Assembly (NCBI GenBank): GCA_916048095.2
Contig: OU696577.1
Coordinates: 10,426,407-10,490,406, forward strand
DNA length: 64,000 nt
Origin: Sacculina carcini
Taxonomy: Eukaryota > Arthropoda > Thecostraca > Sacculinidae
Reading direction: 5' to 3'
The notes under the pieces were generated by a model. The model had not been told where the DNA came from. It searched no databases and was given only the letters and a program-made list of their open reading frames with translations. Shown here piece after piece: positions 48,130 through 60,956 of the stretch. The position numbers and the translations under genes are program-made. Within the stretch, counting starts at the first letter, position 1. Each line of letters begins with the position of its first letter.

Positions 48130-48362
48130 GCGAGTCTGGTTCCTAGGTGGTTCCAGCCTGGTTCCTAGGTGGTTCCAGCCTGGTTCCTAGGGGCTGCCAG
48201 CCTGGTTCCTATGTGGTGTGAGCCTGGTTCCTAGGGGCTGCCAGCCTGGTTCCTAGGGGCTGCCAGCCTGGTTCCTAGGGGCTGCCAGCCTGGTTCCTAG
48301 GTGGTTCGAGCCTGGTTCCTAGGGGCTGCCAGCCTGGTTCCTAGGGGATGCCAGCCTGGTTT
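48130..48362. repeat. 22-bp tandem repeat inside MITE
   Basis: About 11 copies of GGTTCCTAGGGGCTGCCAGC plus two bases, variants with GTGGTTCGAG or TGGTTCCAG. It derives from the left part of the host MITE, where the short copies have a single GTGCGAGACTGGTCCTA-like segment. Confidence 0.92.
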
Positions 48363-48547
48363 CTGTAAATTTGTTTTCAAAGAAATTGTATGTTTTGCCC
48401 ATGCATTATTGCCCATGCATATTTGTCTGGAAAACCAATTTTTGCTTAATCCTCTTAAAGGTGTTGTATGAACGTATATTGAATATAATTTTTTATTACG
48501 TCGTTTGTATTTTTATATTTTCGTACTCCTATCAAAAATCCAGATTA

Positions 48548-49095
48548 TGTGAGAACTGAATGAGGGTATAATGGGTGTGTGAGAACTGAGTGTGGGTATA
48601 ATGGGGGTGTGAGAACTGAATGTGGGTATAATGGGGGTGTGAGAACTGAGTGTGGGTATAATGGGGGTGTGAGAACTGAGTGTGGGTATAATGGGGGTGT
48701 GAGAACTGAGTGTGGGTATAATGGGGGTGTGAGAACTGAGTGTGGGTATAATGGGGCTGTGAGAACTGAGTGTGGGTATAATGGGGGTGTGAGAACTGAG
48801 TGTGGGTATAATGGGGCTGTGAGAACTGAGTGTGGGTATAATGGGGGTGTGAGAACTGAGTGTGGGTATAATGGGTGTGTGAGAAGGGACTGTGGGTATA
48901 ATGGGGGTGTGAGAACTGAATGTGGGTATAATGGGGGTGTGAGAACTGAGTGTGGGTATAATGGGTGTGTGAGAAGGGACTGTGGGTATAATGGGGGTGT
49001 GAGAACTGAATGTGGGTATAATGGGGGTGTGAGAACTGAATGTGGGTATAATGGGGGTGTGAGAACTGAATGTGGGTATAATGGGGGTGTGAGAA
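48548..49095. repeat. 30-bp tandem repeat inside MITE
   Basis: About 18 copies of a 30-bp unit with core GTGTGAGAACTGAGTGTGGG and TATAATGGGG. Variants are few: GAATG/GAGTG, GGGGCTG, and two units with GAAGGGACTG. The unit derives from the GGTGCGAGAACTGACTG segment near the right end of the MITE. As 30 is a multiple of three, both strands show repetitive ORFs (10-residue periods) that are not proteins. Confidence 0.95.
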
Positions 49096-49488
49096 ATGAG
49101 TGCTGATTTGAAGGGGTGCGAGCATTGAGAGACGTTGAGAACCACTGTGTTAGAGCGTCGGATCGCCGAGGAGATATTACAAGTGTAGTGAAGAATGGAC
49201 GAGTGGATATGGTCAGTGTGTGACGTGTGATCAGTCATGTGTAGCGGGATTGATGCAGCGTGCTGGTGAATGATAGCTGCTGAGTGAAACATTTCTTCAA
49301 GCTGTCGTGTCAGCACCTCTCGGTCTGTGTAATTGCTGAGCAGTGTTTGTGTTTGTGTTTGTATATATGCTTGTGTGTGTGTGTGTAGTGTGGCAGTGTG
49401 GAATGGTGCCTGTATGTAATCTGCACGCTCTCTTGCGCACGTGCGACGTACTGTTTTTACTTGCACTCTACACTGCGGCGAAAAAACG

Positions 49489-49785
<297 letters not shown>

Positions 49786-49867
49786 GCCAGAGAGAGAGAG
49801 AGGGGGAGGATGTGGTGAATGAACAGAGTCAAGTAGTGAGCTGTGTATTGTCGTCGGTGCATTATTA

Positions 49868-49968
<101 letters not shown>

Positions 49969-50840
49969 CAGTCAGTGTCCACTAGTACGTGGTTGCCGGT
50001 TGAATGTGAGTGAGTGTTCGCAGTAATCTGCTGGTACGCGTGTGCTTGTTGTGGTAATTGTCTCAAGGCTGGTGTGTGTGGTAATTGTTATCTGGTATGC
50101 TTATGTAGCATACAGTGTTGGATTGTGCTTTGTAATTCATAATATCGCTTGCAGTCGTGTGTGAATGGTTGATCAGTGCTTTCTCGCCGGTTTGTGTGAA
50201 TGGTTGACCAGTGCTTTCTCGCCGGTTTGTGTTATAATCTGTGTGACAGTAAGTGTATTTGTTGTGTGCGCACCGAGTTAATCTGCACGCCTGCTCGTAT
50301 GTATGTCTGTGTGTTGTGCTTGTCTGTGTCATTGTGTCATTGTATCTACCTGTGTGTGTGTGTGTGTGTGTGCGTTCACCATGCACTCTGCAGCATAACA
50401 TATTGAACATGTGAACATATGTGCGGTTCATGTGAGTCAGCAGTTTGAACATTAATTCTTGTCTTGACGGGCTCAGTGATGTTTCATTTTCTCGTGTGAG
50501 ATAGTTCATGTGCAGTGCCAGTTTCCACTGACTTGTACGCTAGAAATTGTATAACGGGAGATTTTATTTGACTGACAATGATGGACAAGTGTTTGTTTTG
50601 CTTATTTCATATAATTGTTATTTTCGCGGCACTAGATGCTGTGTTCAGTTGATCTTGGGCTCGAGTGTGTGCTTGTTTTGTGTTATTCAGCCTCAACAGC
50701 ACACCACACGGTTTACTTATCAACACCCTGTCTCAACACTGTATTTTATGCATGTTATTTGATCGGACAATCACGTTTTTCACGTTGGGAAGTCAAATTG
50801 CATAAGTCATGTTTGTTGTTGTGAAGTGATGGTGTCTGAG

Positions 50841-50998
50841 TCATGTTAGGTGTCCGCTAAACGGAGTCATGTTAGGTGTCCGCTAATCGGAGTCATGTTA
50901 GGTGCCCGCTAATCGGAGTCATGTTAGGTGCCCGCTAATCGGAGTCATGTTAGGTGTCCGCTAATCGGAGTCATGTTAGGTGTCCGCTAATTGGAAGT
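50841..50998. repeat. 26-bp tandem repeat, six copies
   Basis: Six copies of a 26-bp unit with core GTCATGTTAGGTGTCCGCTA, differing by GTGTCC/GTGCCC and AAACGG/AATCGG. Confidence 0.95.
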
Positions 50999-51344
50999 CC
51001 TAGACGACCGCCTAGTTTTCTATGACTGAGGCCAGTCCTGTGGGTCTAGGCTAAATGTGTAAGGATTCAAGAACATTAAATTGAGCTAATTTATAACGCT
51101 GGAATTCATTGGAGCAAAAACGTTTCTATATTTTTCATAGATTTTAGGTTAGGTTTAGCGTTCTAATGTAACGTGTTGCTTTTACAGGAGGCGAGGGACT
51201 GGAAGAAATTCGTTAAATCAAATATTATCAATCTAATGTTCTTGAATCCTTACACATTTGGCGTCAACCAGCTCTGTACATGTATAGTGTGTGTACATAT
51301 ACGTGTATGTGTGTACTCACCTATTTGTGTGTGTGTGTGTCAGT

Positions 51345-51610
51345 GTGCTTGCCTGTGCGTATACGTGTGTATGTGTGTGTCAGTGCGTCTACCTGTGTGT
51401 TTGTGTGTGTCAGTGTGTCTGTCTGTGTGTATGTGTGTGCCAGTGTGTTTGTCTGTGTGTATGTGTGTGTCAGTGTGTCTGTCTGTGTGTATGTGTGTGC
51501 CAGTGTGTCTGTCTGTGTGTATGTGTGTGTCAGTGCGTCTACCTGTGTGTTTGTGTGTGTCAGTGTGTCAATCTGTGTGTTTGTGTGTGCCAGTGTGTCT
51601 ATCTGTGTGT
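51345..51610. repeat. 30-bp TG-rich tandem repeat
   Basis: About nine units of 30 bp with core CAGTGTGTCTGTCTGTGTGT, alternating between ATGTGTGTGC and TTTGTGTGTG endings. The 30-bp period opens all three forward frames and gives Cys/Val-rich ORFs that are not genes. Confidence 0.93.
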
Positions 51611-52399
51611 ATACGTGGAAAAGCCTGTTGTCCCCGATGCATTACTATGCATTACTATGCATTGGCGAATAGTGAATCAGTGAGTTTTGTGTGCATCATA
51701 CGTATGTTAATTGTCAGAATTATACGACGGGTTATATTCCTCTGTGATTTGTGTGCGAGGTGACCGGCAATATGAGGTCCAGCGCGACCGCCTAGTTTGC
51801 CTATGTCTATGTAAGTCTGACTCTGTCCTTCTTTACCCAGTTGTCGCGTGCTATGTTGAGTGACAGTGAAGCTGTATTATGTATTTGAAGTCAGATTGCT
51901 TGACGTTGTATCAGCTAGTCTGTCTGTATTATGTTTGCGCTAATCTGCCTCACAAACACACATATTGAGCACCAGAGGCTTAATGAATATATTTGTTTCA
52001 ACTGGTAAAGTGGAGATGGACAGGCCTCAATTAGTTGTGTTCATTGGCGTGTGGTGATTGTTGAGCGCCGGAAATGGAATGAAGATGGCTGTGTCGTTCT
52101 CTATTTCATTACGTCTTGATGGTTGCGCCAAGTTGCGGCCGCTAGTTCTGATTCAATTTCACGCCTCAACTGATGCCGGTGAGCGGCGTGGCTAAGTCGT
52201 AGTCAAATTGCTTTATCACTCCGTCTTTGCCAGACTCGTGCTGGTTCTGTGGCTGTGTTTTTCCATCAAGAGTTTCCACTCATTTCTAGGCTCGGCTGTA
52301 CTCTGCGTTTTGTCTAGTAGTGTATAAGCGAAGAAAACCTGGCCCTCGTGATTGCCGTGTACATGACACGTAACACAAGTTGTTGGTGTTCGTGTATGA

Positions 52400-52663
52400 C
52401 AGTGGTTCTTAACCGTAGGTGCGGTATTTCCTGTGAAAAGTGCAAGAAAATATGTTCCACCGATGCATTCTACTTTTTCCTCATATTTTCCAAAGGAAAC
52501 CTAAAAGGAATTTGAGCTGTATGAAAGAATATTGAATAGAAGTTTTGTTATTTCTTCGTTTTTATTTTTATGTTTTTATATAGCTCTTAAGAATCCAGGG
52601 GGTGCGAGAACTGACTGCTTATTTGAAAAAGGTGCGAACACTGAAAATTGTTGAGAACCACTG
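52400..52663. mobile_element. hAT MITE, 264 bp
   Basis: Begins CAGTGGTTCTTAACC and ends TTGAGAACCACTG. Flanks GTGTATGA (52392-52399) and GTGAATGG (52664-52671) match at 6 of 8 bases. Contains single copies of the GGTGCGAGAACTGACTG and GGTGCGAACACTGAAAA segments, the first of which is amplified in the 48-kb copy. No coding capacity. Confidence 0.85.
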
Positions 52664-52671
52664 GTGAATGG

Positions 52672-55600
52672 ACAGCAATGAACGTCGAATATCAAATTCG
52701 ATCTTGTTGCCAAACTGACTTCCATTTTGGCGCAATTATTCTGCTGTCGTGAGGGGTGCACGTGCTTCGTGGTCGAGATACGGGCCGGATGCCATTTCAA
52801 GAGGCGAACGAGAAGCGTGGTGGTCATTACCCTGATGAAGTGCCGCAGTTCATCTAGGCTTCAATGTATAGTGGAATGTCGGTTGTTTTCCTTGCAATCA
52901 ACCTCGTGCCCACCAGAACTTCCTCAACTGTTGCCATTGTCGGATATGTTTGCTGTTTGTGTTGCAACTGTGGTCGGCCGATGTATTGTGTCAGCTTGGC
53001 GCGTTTACTGTGGCTTCTTCACTGATGTGTATAGCTGTGATTAGTGTAACACGCACGGAAAACAATGTCGGCAACAGCAAACTTTCATCTTCCATCATGA
53101 ACTGCTGGTTAAGTGTTTACTCAAGCACTTCCATTACCTTGGCGTCTGATATTTGCTTGAACCTAGAATAATCGATTGTGTTATGTTGGCAGCGAGCTCA
53201 CTTGAAGCATGGCAGTGGTCCAACACAACGCTGCTTGCATCTGAATTCATTGAATTTCTCAGCGCGGTTGTGGAAAATGAAGAGTTGGCTCATTAAAAAG
53301 AGGGAAATTAGTTGAAAAAAGGTTACGGACGACTGATTTAAAGGAGGAATATCACAATATCAGGCATATTTACAATGAATGTTACTTTTACAGAAGTAAT
53401 ATGAGTGTTGGCAATTGAAATCAGCGTTTGTCGGGCTTCTGGAACATTCCACGACGTCAACTGCCACGCTGTACGACACAGTAGGAAATTATCCATAAGC
53501 TTAGTATAAGCTCGTTCGATTGAACACGGTGTAATTTGAAACTTAAGTGACCTGCTGAATTTCTACTTTTGGCTGATTTCTTGCTTTTGGTTTGTATTGC
53601 AAGCGTTGTTCACTGAGGTCGCCCCCCTGTTCTGCTGTGCTGTTGCTAGTGTTAGGCTCGTGCACCGATTTGGGCTGCGATTGATGTTAACTCATCTTAA
53701 TGGTCGAATCAAGCTGCCTGTGCTGGGAAGCGCACAAATATGTTATTAGCAGAAGTGGCGCGTTGGCACGGGCCGTCACTTGGCGGGTGCTAGTTTTATG
53801 CGCATATCTTTTGCTCTCTGTGGCATGCGGGTGACACTGGCTGTAGGTCACGCGCTATTTCATGGTGTTGGCAGGTTGTGCTGAAGTGCGACATTATGAT
53901 AAATATTTCAGACAGTTGAATGAACGCGGCGACTGCTTGTGTGTGATAGTCGGTTTATTCTCGTCGATCTGCGTATATACGAGACTCGTACATGTATTCA
54001 AGTAAACTTGACATCTTGACAGTGATTTTAGAGGCAATGTCATCGATGTTGGCAGGCAACCGCATCCATTATTGACAAAATCATGACAACTAGGGAATGA
54101 TGGTCTTTCATTACCGTAAATTAGCAGCATCGTGTGTTGTCGGTGCTTTCTCATATCATCAATTGACGGGATATTGCTACCTTGTGCTTTGTCAAAGCTC
54201 AGGATTACCATAATTCTTACCTTGTTTTCCGTCTTCTGCACTACCCAAAGTTTTTATTTCAGAAAATCCACTTTCTCGCACGCACAATCTGCATTTGGAC
54301 TCGATCTGCACTAAGCTTCTAATCGGATTCTTCTCCATTCCTCTTGAAGTTCGACATTTATCTATGAAAAGTTCTGGTGGGAATCTAGTCACAGCTAGAA
54401 GTTCTGTCACAGCTTGTGTGTAGTTTCAACTGTACTGGTAACAATCTATTATCGTATGGATTGATGTCAGTGTTTAGTGATAGCATGTTGACTATGTTTT
54501 TGGTTGTTTGTGCTCTTATATACATAGTCTGTGGTCTATTTATAGGATCTCCATAACGTTACGCAACATTGCAAATTCTCGACGTCCCTTGTCGCACGGT
54601 TGGTCGCTGATGTGTCTTGTCGACATCGTCTTGCCTCTCACAAGGCGTCAATAACGGCAGCTGGCGGGCTTCCTACAGTGCACTGTGTGTGTGTGTGTGT
54701 GTGTGTGTGTTGTGTGGTCCACACGACAATCAGGGCGCCACACGAGGCTGTAATAAGCTTATCGCAGTGCCGGCACGTGACCGCCGTCTTCTTGTGTTTG
54801 GAGCGGGTTTATTGTGGCGCGTGTCGGTCTCATTGGATCAGCGTTAGCGCCTTTCTCAGGCAATACTCGTAGTTTTTCGTTACTTGTCGACGCGGGAGTC
54901 GGCTCGCTGCATTGGTGGTGATCGGCCGCTCATTCCACTCCAGTTGGTCGAGTTTGTCTCATAGCGCGTGTGGCGGGCGTGAATTGTCCATTAAAAGCGA
55001 CACATTGTAACACCGCATCTGTACACAGTACACAATCGTCGTTTTTCCACTAGCTTGTCTTCGGGAGTTTTTCTCAAATATCTCGCATGAGTTTGTGTGT
55101 TATCTACTAATTTCTATATTGTTCGGCCTTCATTAGTTTGCGTATTAGCTTCTTCGTTCTCTTTTTATCTTTTATATTAATTTTACGTTCATGTTTGTAT
55201 ATTTTTTTCAATGTATGCTGCTGACACATTCGATAGTCGTGAAATATGTCATTCTTCAACGTGATATGCTGGGAATGCTCCAAGTGTTGTTCTGCTCTTG
55301 TTCCTGCCTATTTGCGTGCAAAACATCGGTAAAAACAGCACTTCTCGGGACGGCTATTTCGCACTTGGATCGACATTTGTCCGTGCTACCGTGTGGTTCA
55401 TTAGATCACTCAATGTGTCAATCAGCTAGCTTATTGTTTCTGGGCCGGCGGTGGATCTTGTTCACGATGGGCGGTGTCAGTCAGTTTGCTTCGTATCAAC
55501 ACGTGGCTTCTGCTTCCGTGCTCAATGCGTTGTTTCGTCTCGCTCGGTAGCTAAATCACGGCTCATCAGACCTTCAACAGCTCATCAACACTTCGAGAGC

Positions 55601-57107
55601 CACATTCTTTTCCTATTACGATCTTTTTAACTAGCATACTTTTATCGTCCTATCTATAATTATATTTTTTCTACTTTCAGAAAATTATTTTTCATTGAGT
55701 CGATGGATTTCAAAGATCTCGCGGACAAAGTGGCATACACATCTATTCTATTTCTGTGAAAGCATCTTGTATATAACATCATATGCGAGCTGTTACATGT
55801 AGCATATTGATGTGAACGGAGACTGGTCTAAGCAAGGCTGGCACGTAATTCCGGCATTTCATCGTCTATAGTTAGGTCTCCGCCGACCACATGAGCAGGG
55901 TTCGTGATTCAACGACTGTGCTATACTATAACTTGGGAGTGTTACAACGCTTTATGTCGAGTAGGTCCTGTGTGATGTGCTTTTTATGACTGCAGTGTGT
56001 GCGGTTTTCGTTTACAACGCTCATTTGATACACAACCTCGCCTGGTTTGTGAAACATTTCGTCATTGTTTTCAACAGGTAATGTGGTTTGCATCAAGTAA
56101 TTTCGGCAAACTTTCACACACTGATAAATGTGTTTTTCTGGTTATTTTTGTTTACGGCTTCTGCTGCATTTTCTATTGCGCACTATATTTTGCTACACCA
56201 CACACGTATTACACACGTATTACACCACACACGTATACATATATTTTGCTTTGACCACACACGATATGAACTGGTACTGTGTCCTGTGTGTCCTGGCGAG
56301 CTAAATCGCTTATTGATGTTACGAAACAGGCTTTTGCTTGTTTGAAATTCATTCTTGTGTTTTGGTTCAGTTTATGAGTGTAAGCAGAATACAGTGTAGC
56401 TGGTCGAACAGAGCAGTGTGCCCGTATCAGTTCACGAATTGATCTTGTCGGTATTTGTGTATTTATATCAGTTGATGGTTGCAATCAAGAAGTGTGGGTG
56501 TCTGTCCCTCCGTTTGACGACACTTGTCAGTTATCAATATGTCCGGGGTTTTTGGTGATGCAAGCGTGCGCGTTTTGTTGCTATTGCGTGCGTCATTCGG
56601 TGTGTGGTTGTAGATAGGCAATATTTCTTGTCCAGCGTTGTTTTGGTGCGTGTCGATGAGCATACTTACAAGCTCGTTCGTGTATTCGTGGAAATACAGC
56701 ATTGCGATCTCACTGTGCAATGCACGCTGTTCGTGGTTGTTTAGCTCAGTGGTCTGCTATAAGTAGTGGTGTTGGTGCTTGACACAGCTCCTTGTCAGTT
56801 TTTCCCTGATTGATACGCGGATAATAGCGTCCGTGTGCAACGCCCAAGTACTATCTTTACTCTTTCACTTTTTATAGTCTTCCGGCGTACGTTGGTTTCT
56901 ACCCACTCACACAATTATCGGTATCAGGTGATCGATCGACGTGTGCATCAGGTTTTTCACCGTTTTTGTGGGAGTGTTTTATGCGATGGGACACGTTGTT
57001 TTGTGATCTGTTCAAAGGAGTGCAAGTCATCAGCTCGAGCGTCTGTTCGTCGCCCTGCCACACATCTATAATCGGCTGTCATCACGTTTGTCAACTGTGC
57101 CACAGAT
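52672..57107. other. Intergenic, no gene seen
   Basis: About 4.4 kb without a recognised gene or mobile element. It includes a (TG)n run at about 54683-54710 and a short GTATTACACCACACAC duplication at about 56205-56232. Open frames up to about 115 codons show no domain. A CACAG just before the neprilysin-like ATG could be a 3' splice site for a 5' UTR exon. Confidence 0.5.
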
Positions 57108-59414
57108 ATGTGCAAACATCGTGCGTTTAGATTCACTGCTATCTTTTTAGCGGTTACTCTGGTTATTGCTGTAGGTTTGTATCTGATATTGACTCGGCAC
57201 ACGCATAGCAACGATGATACCATGGTTAAGAACAACGGTGTTACCATGGTTAGGAACAACGATGATACCATGGTTAGGAACAACGATGATACCATGGTTA
57301 GGAACAACGATGATACCATGGTTAAGAACAACGATGATACCATGAAGCACGATTCTTCAACTAGAGGCGCTGTGAATGTTTTGAAAGCTCGACGTGCTCA
57401 ACTGTCCTGCTACAGTCGAGATTGTGTTCTCCAGGCTAACCACATGCTTTCTATGATGAACATATCAGCAAGTCCATGTGAGAGCATCTCCAAATTGGCC
57501 TGCAACTCCATTGAGCCTCACGGGAACTCGTTCGGTGTGCGTTCTTTTCAAGTGGCTAAAGTCAAGAAACAGAGCGTATACATGGGTCAACTGAGTAACA
57601 TTCTGCTCGACAAGAGGTCTTCTGTTGCACACTTGTTCTCGCAAAAGGCCAGTTGGTTTTATAGTTCATGTGTTGGAGCTGGGCGCGCTGGTTTTGACTT
57701 TTCGTCGAACATTGTCCGTCTGGTACGTGACTTGGGAGGCATGGTTGTGCCTGGTGATACGGCTGCAAAACACACTCCCGGTGTGTTCCGATTACTGCGC
57801 ACAGCAATGGTCAACCATTTTGTTGAACCATTTTTTTCTATTGACAACTCGTTTGCAAGAACTGTGATAAGTTACCCGTTTTTACCATATGCGTTTGTGT
57901 TCGGTAGCAGTGAGAATAGCACAGCTATCAGGAATCATAAAGATGCAGTGAATGAGACTTTGATGACTTTGTTTTCTCAGTTCAGTCCGCGCTTCAATGA
58001 TTATCGCTTGCTTAATCAAACATCCATTGACCTAATTGTAGAAGGCATTGTGAATGTTGAGCTAAGTGTGAGGAGTTTGTTGCGCAGTGCTTATAATATC
58101 AGCAATCCGTGTCCCGACAGACCTCACGTATTGACCTATTCGATTCGAAGAGATGGCTTCCATTCCGTGGCTCAGCCTCGTGAGTGCATAACATTGTCGC
58201 AACTGCGTAACATGAACCTCAATTTAGATTGGCCTCAGCTCATCGCTGATTTGTTGGGATGGAAAAGTGTTGATAATAATTCACTTACGCTCGTTGTTCC
58301 TACTGTCAAATTCATTCGTGATATTGATAGCTTTATCACGTCTTCAAATCCGGTTCTCATCAAGAATTACCTTTTGTGGAGCGTTATCAATGAATATCTA
58401 CCTGTGCTGGGCGCTCGATATCGCGGACTGCAGCGGCGAATCACAGGCATCAGAGGGGGCCGTTTCGCTGTCGTGGAAAGGTTCGGATTCACCAGTAGAG
58501 TTTGCTTGGACCTACTGAGCAACTACATGCGTTTAGCACTGGACGGTGTTATAATACATATGCATGTTGGGCTTCAGAGCTTCATCGAGGCTAGGCGCGT
58601 TATTGATCAGGTTATTCTCAACTTACATCACGAAGTCGTTCGTGTGGACCTACGGAATAGTTCGAATCAAAAATTTGTTTTTCGCCCAAGTGTTGACTTC
58701 GGTGTGTCTATGAGAGCCAAGGATGTGACTTTCCTAGACAGTTACTACACACACATGGATGTGTCATCTGATGTGTTTGATAACATAATTTCTGGAGATC
58801 GTTTCATGGGTCACGAATATGCCATATACGGGTCTGAATCTTTTAAACCCAGACGATTTGTGCTTGATGGTAATGTAAGATTGATCGATCGTGGTACACG
58901 TTTTGTGGTGCCCGCGTTAATATTGCGTCCTCCATTGTTTGGATCGTTGATGCCTGTTGGTGTCAGGTCCAGCGGGCTAATTTTCAGTGTTATTTCGTCG
59001 GCTCTCAAGGAAATGGTAGGTCGTGTCACTGTTCGAAGGTTACCATTGTCGGAGTTTCTAGAAAGTTACCGATGTTGTGTAGCGGCAGGGGATTGTGCGT
59101 CTGGCATTACTTCTCAGCTGAATGATGACTTTGTTCTCACTTGGGCTCTGGAAATGTCATGGAGGGTTTTCCAAGATTTATATGGGAAGCAAGCATCACC
59201 GATGTCGTCCACCTTGCCTGGCCTGCATATGTTCAGTGATGAAGAGCTATTTTTTGTGTCGCTCGTACAAACTCACTGCTCGAACAGGCAACATGCTCGA
59301 CAATCTGGCACCAACGTGAACCGAGTTGTTCAGTTAATAGACTCGTTCCTCAGCTCATTCCACTGTCCGACCTCCTCCAAGACGTTGCATCAATGTGTTG
59401 GAGCTACTTCTTAA
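57108..59414 (+). CDS. M13 neprilysin-like pseudopeptidase, intronless
   Basis: Type II membrane protein of peptidase family M13 (neprilysin/ECE), 768 residues in one exon. Cytosolic N-terminus MCKHRAFRF, a membrane helix at about 9-28, then a stalk of 8-residue repeats (MVRNNDDT, residues about 33-80). The ectodomain shows the family start PCESISKLACNS (123-134), where active members have PCEDFYxYACG, and the conserved end FHCPTSS...QCV. The catalytic part is degraded: where HExxH is expected, after RPPLFGS, the protein reads VISSALKEMVGRV (about 628-640), with no zinc histidines, and the ENIAD motif is replaced by TSQLNDD. The NAYY motif is also lost. The full-length frame suggests a retained non-enzymatic role, perhaps ligand binding. 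Lack of introns fits a retrocopy or the intronless M13 expansions of some arthropods. Confidence 0.85.
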   Translation: MCKHRAFRFTAIFLAVTLVIAVGLYLILTRHTHSNDDTMVKNNGVTMVRNNDDTMVRNNDDTMVRNNDDTMVKNNDDTMKHDSSTRGAVNVLKARRAQLSCYSRDCVLQANHMLSMMNISASPCESISKLACNSIEPHGNSFGVRSFQVAKVKKQSVYMGQLSNILLDKRSSVAHLFSQKASWFYSSCVGAGRAGFDFSSNIVRLVRDLGGMVVPGDTAAKHTPGVFRLLRTAMVNHFVEPFFSIDNSFARTVISYPFLPYAFVFGSSENSTAIRNHKDAVNETLMTLFSQFSPRFNDYRLLNQTSIDLIVEGIVNVELSVRSLLRSAYNISNPCPDRPHVLTYSIRRDGFHSVAQPRECITLSQLRNMNLNLDWPQLIADLLGWKSVDNNSLTLVVPTVKFIRDIDSFITSSNPVLIKNYLLWSVINEYLPVLGARYRGLQRRITGIRGGRFAVVERFGFTSRVCLDLLSNYMRLALDGVIIHMHVGLQSFIEARRVIDQVILNLHHEVVRVDLRNSSNQKFVFRPSVDFGVSMRAKDVTFLDSYYTHMDVSSDVFDNIISGDRFMGHEYAIYGSESFKPRRFVLDGNVRLIDRGTRFVVPALILRPPLFGSLMPVGVRSSGLIFSVISSALKEMVGRVTVRRLPLSEFLESYRCCVAAGDCASGITSQLNDDFVLTWALEMSWRVFQDLYGKQASPMSSTLPGLHMFSDEELFFVSLVQTHCSNRQHARQSGTNVNRVVQLIDSFLSSFHCPTSSKTLHQCVGATS
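57210..57345 (+). repeat. 24-bp coding repeat in stalk
   Basis: Five to six copies of a 24-bp unit with core GATGATACCATGGTTAGGAA, in frame with the neprilysin-like protein. They encode MVRNNDDT/MVKNNDDT. Near identity between copies points to recent expansion. Confidence 0.95.
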
Positions 59415-59419
59415 CGTTC

Positions 59420-59425
59420 AATAAA
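59420..59425 (+). promoter_or_regulatory. AATAAA after neprilysin-like stop
   Basis: AATAAA starts six bases after the TAA stop at 59412-59414. It is the likely polyadenylation signal and implies a very short 3' UTR. Confidence 0.6.
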
Positions 59426-60850
59426 TGCATCCACTCGGGAGTATGCTTTGTGTTGAATTTGGGCGATTTTTGTTAAGATGTTTTCACATGGTCACATGTT
59501 GTTGTTCTCTGTTATCACTTGTTTTTGTGGGTGAATATGCGGATGTGCTTGTCGTATATATATTTACATGTGTTTCCTTGATATGGGGCACTATATTTGG
59601 AACTCGTATGGTTTGTACGATTTCGTGGAACTGTTTGCCACGGGTTTTGTGTGTGCATGCATCGTGTTGAACCTCGGGCGCTTATTATGTGTGTGTTGCT
59701 TTATGTGTGGATGATGCGGGTGTATTTGGTACGCTTTTGTTACGCAACGACTGCGGATAACAATAATTTGATTCTTGAATATATTATTGGATCATTTTCG
59801 GTGGATTTTTTGTGGGATTCATAATTAATTGTGATGAGTGATTTGGTAGTGTTTTCTGGTTTTCAAGCATGATTATGTATTCAATAAGCTTCTGTTCATC
59901 TGAACATTTCAGTTGAATGTTGCTTGAGATTCGAAAGTTCTAACGATCATCACTGAAATATGTGCTGGACAGAACATTAGAACATTTTTGATGCTGAAGT
60001 TTATGTTTTGAGCTCAACTTTGGCTGATTGCGTTGCTGGGTTTGTTTTGAGCGTTTGCAAGTCAATGCTACTCGTTAGCCAAAAACGAACAAAGTTTCTA
60101 CCAAACACGACATGACAGGCTATGATATATTGATAAACAGGACAAAACACAGTATAATTTCCTTTGGTTTTTTATTACAAGTTTTGTGTAGAAAGCAAGA
60201 TCACAGCTGCGCTAATTACAATCACATGATGCAATGTTATTTGGTGACGTATGTTTGAAACTGGTACACAGTGAAACAATGAAGGAATGATGGAAAAACG
60301 GTGTAGAACAGAAAAAAGTTGACTTGTAATTGGGCCACGTGACATGGTGTTTTTGAAACATGTGATTATCAGTGAGCTCCGGTGATAATCATGAATAAAA
60401 AACTCACTGGTCTTTTTGACCCGATCTCATTGACACTTTCAAAATTGCTTTCTCTCAAGCCATGTTGTGATGAACAACACACCTGCGTGGAGGAATGCAA
60501 GCTGAGACACTGTGTTTCAAATGGTCGTTCAATAGGTACTGCACAATACATCACTTATACATTACACTTGTACAGCACAATACATAGCTTGATATCACTG
60601 TCTGTATAGCACAACTGAATTCCAGCATGTGCCAATGTCTGAGAGGTATGTCTTTCGGGAGAATTTCAACGTTTTCGCAGTGTGTCGTGTGTTGAAATAA
60701 TTATCATCAGACTGGTTGACTGCACTTGTAAAATGCAACCCATTGTAGTGTAATTAACCGATGTGGCGGAACTCAGTTTCATTGCACAGTGTTGAAGCTG
60801 CAGTTGAAAACACTGTTTCGTTCATCAATAAGTTATCATTGTTTACGACT
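59426..60850. other. Intergenic, no gene seen
   Basis: AT-rich spacer without recognised genes or mobile elements. Towards its end, GATTTCAG at about 60858-60865 could be the acceptor of a 5' UTR exon for the ANKRD50-like gene. Confidence 0.5.
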
Positions 60851-60956
60851 CGGTATGATTTCAGGTGTGTGGTATGCCTGTGCATGTTGATGCTCGTGCG
60901 CTTTGATTACGGTGCCGTTGTAGATCGTGGTGTGACTGTCTGTCTGCCATGCTGAC

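Larger units (their letters stand above)
48109..49147. mobile_element. hAT MITE swollen by internal tandem arrays
   Basis: Begins CAGGGGTTCTTAACC and ends GTTGAGAACCACTG. Flanks CGCTAGAA (48101-48108) and TGTTAGAG (49148-49155) match at 5 of 8 bases, all differences being transitions. It is the same family as 52400-52663 (264 bp) but four times longer because two internal segments were tandemly amplified (48130-48362 and 48548-49095). The central part, 48363-48545, aligns by eye with the shorter copy. Confidence 0.8.
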
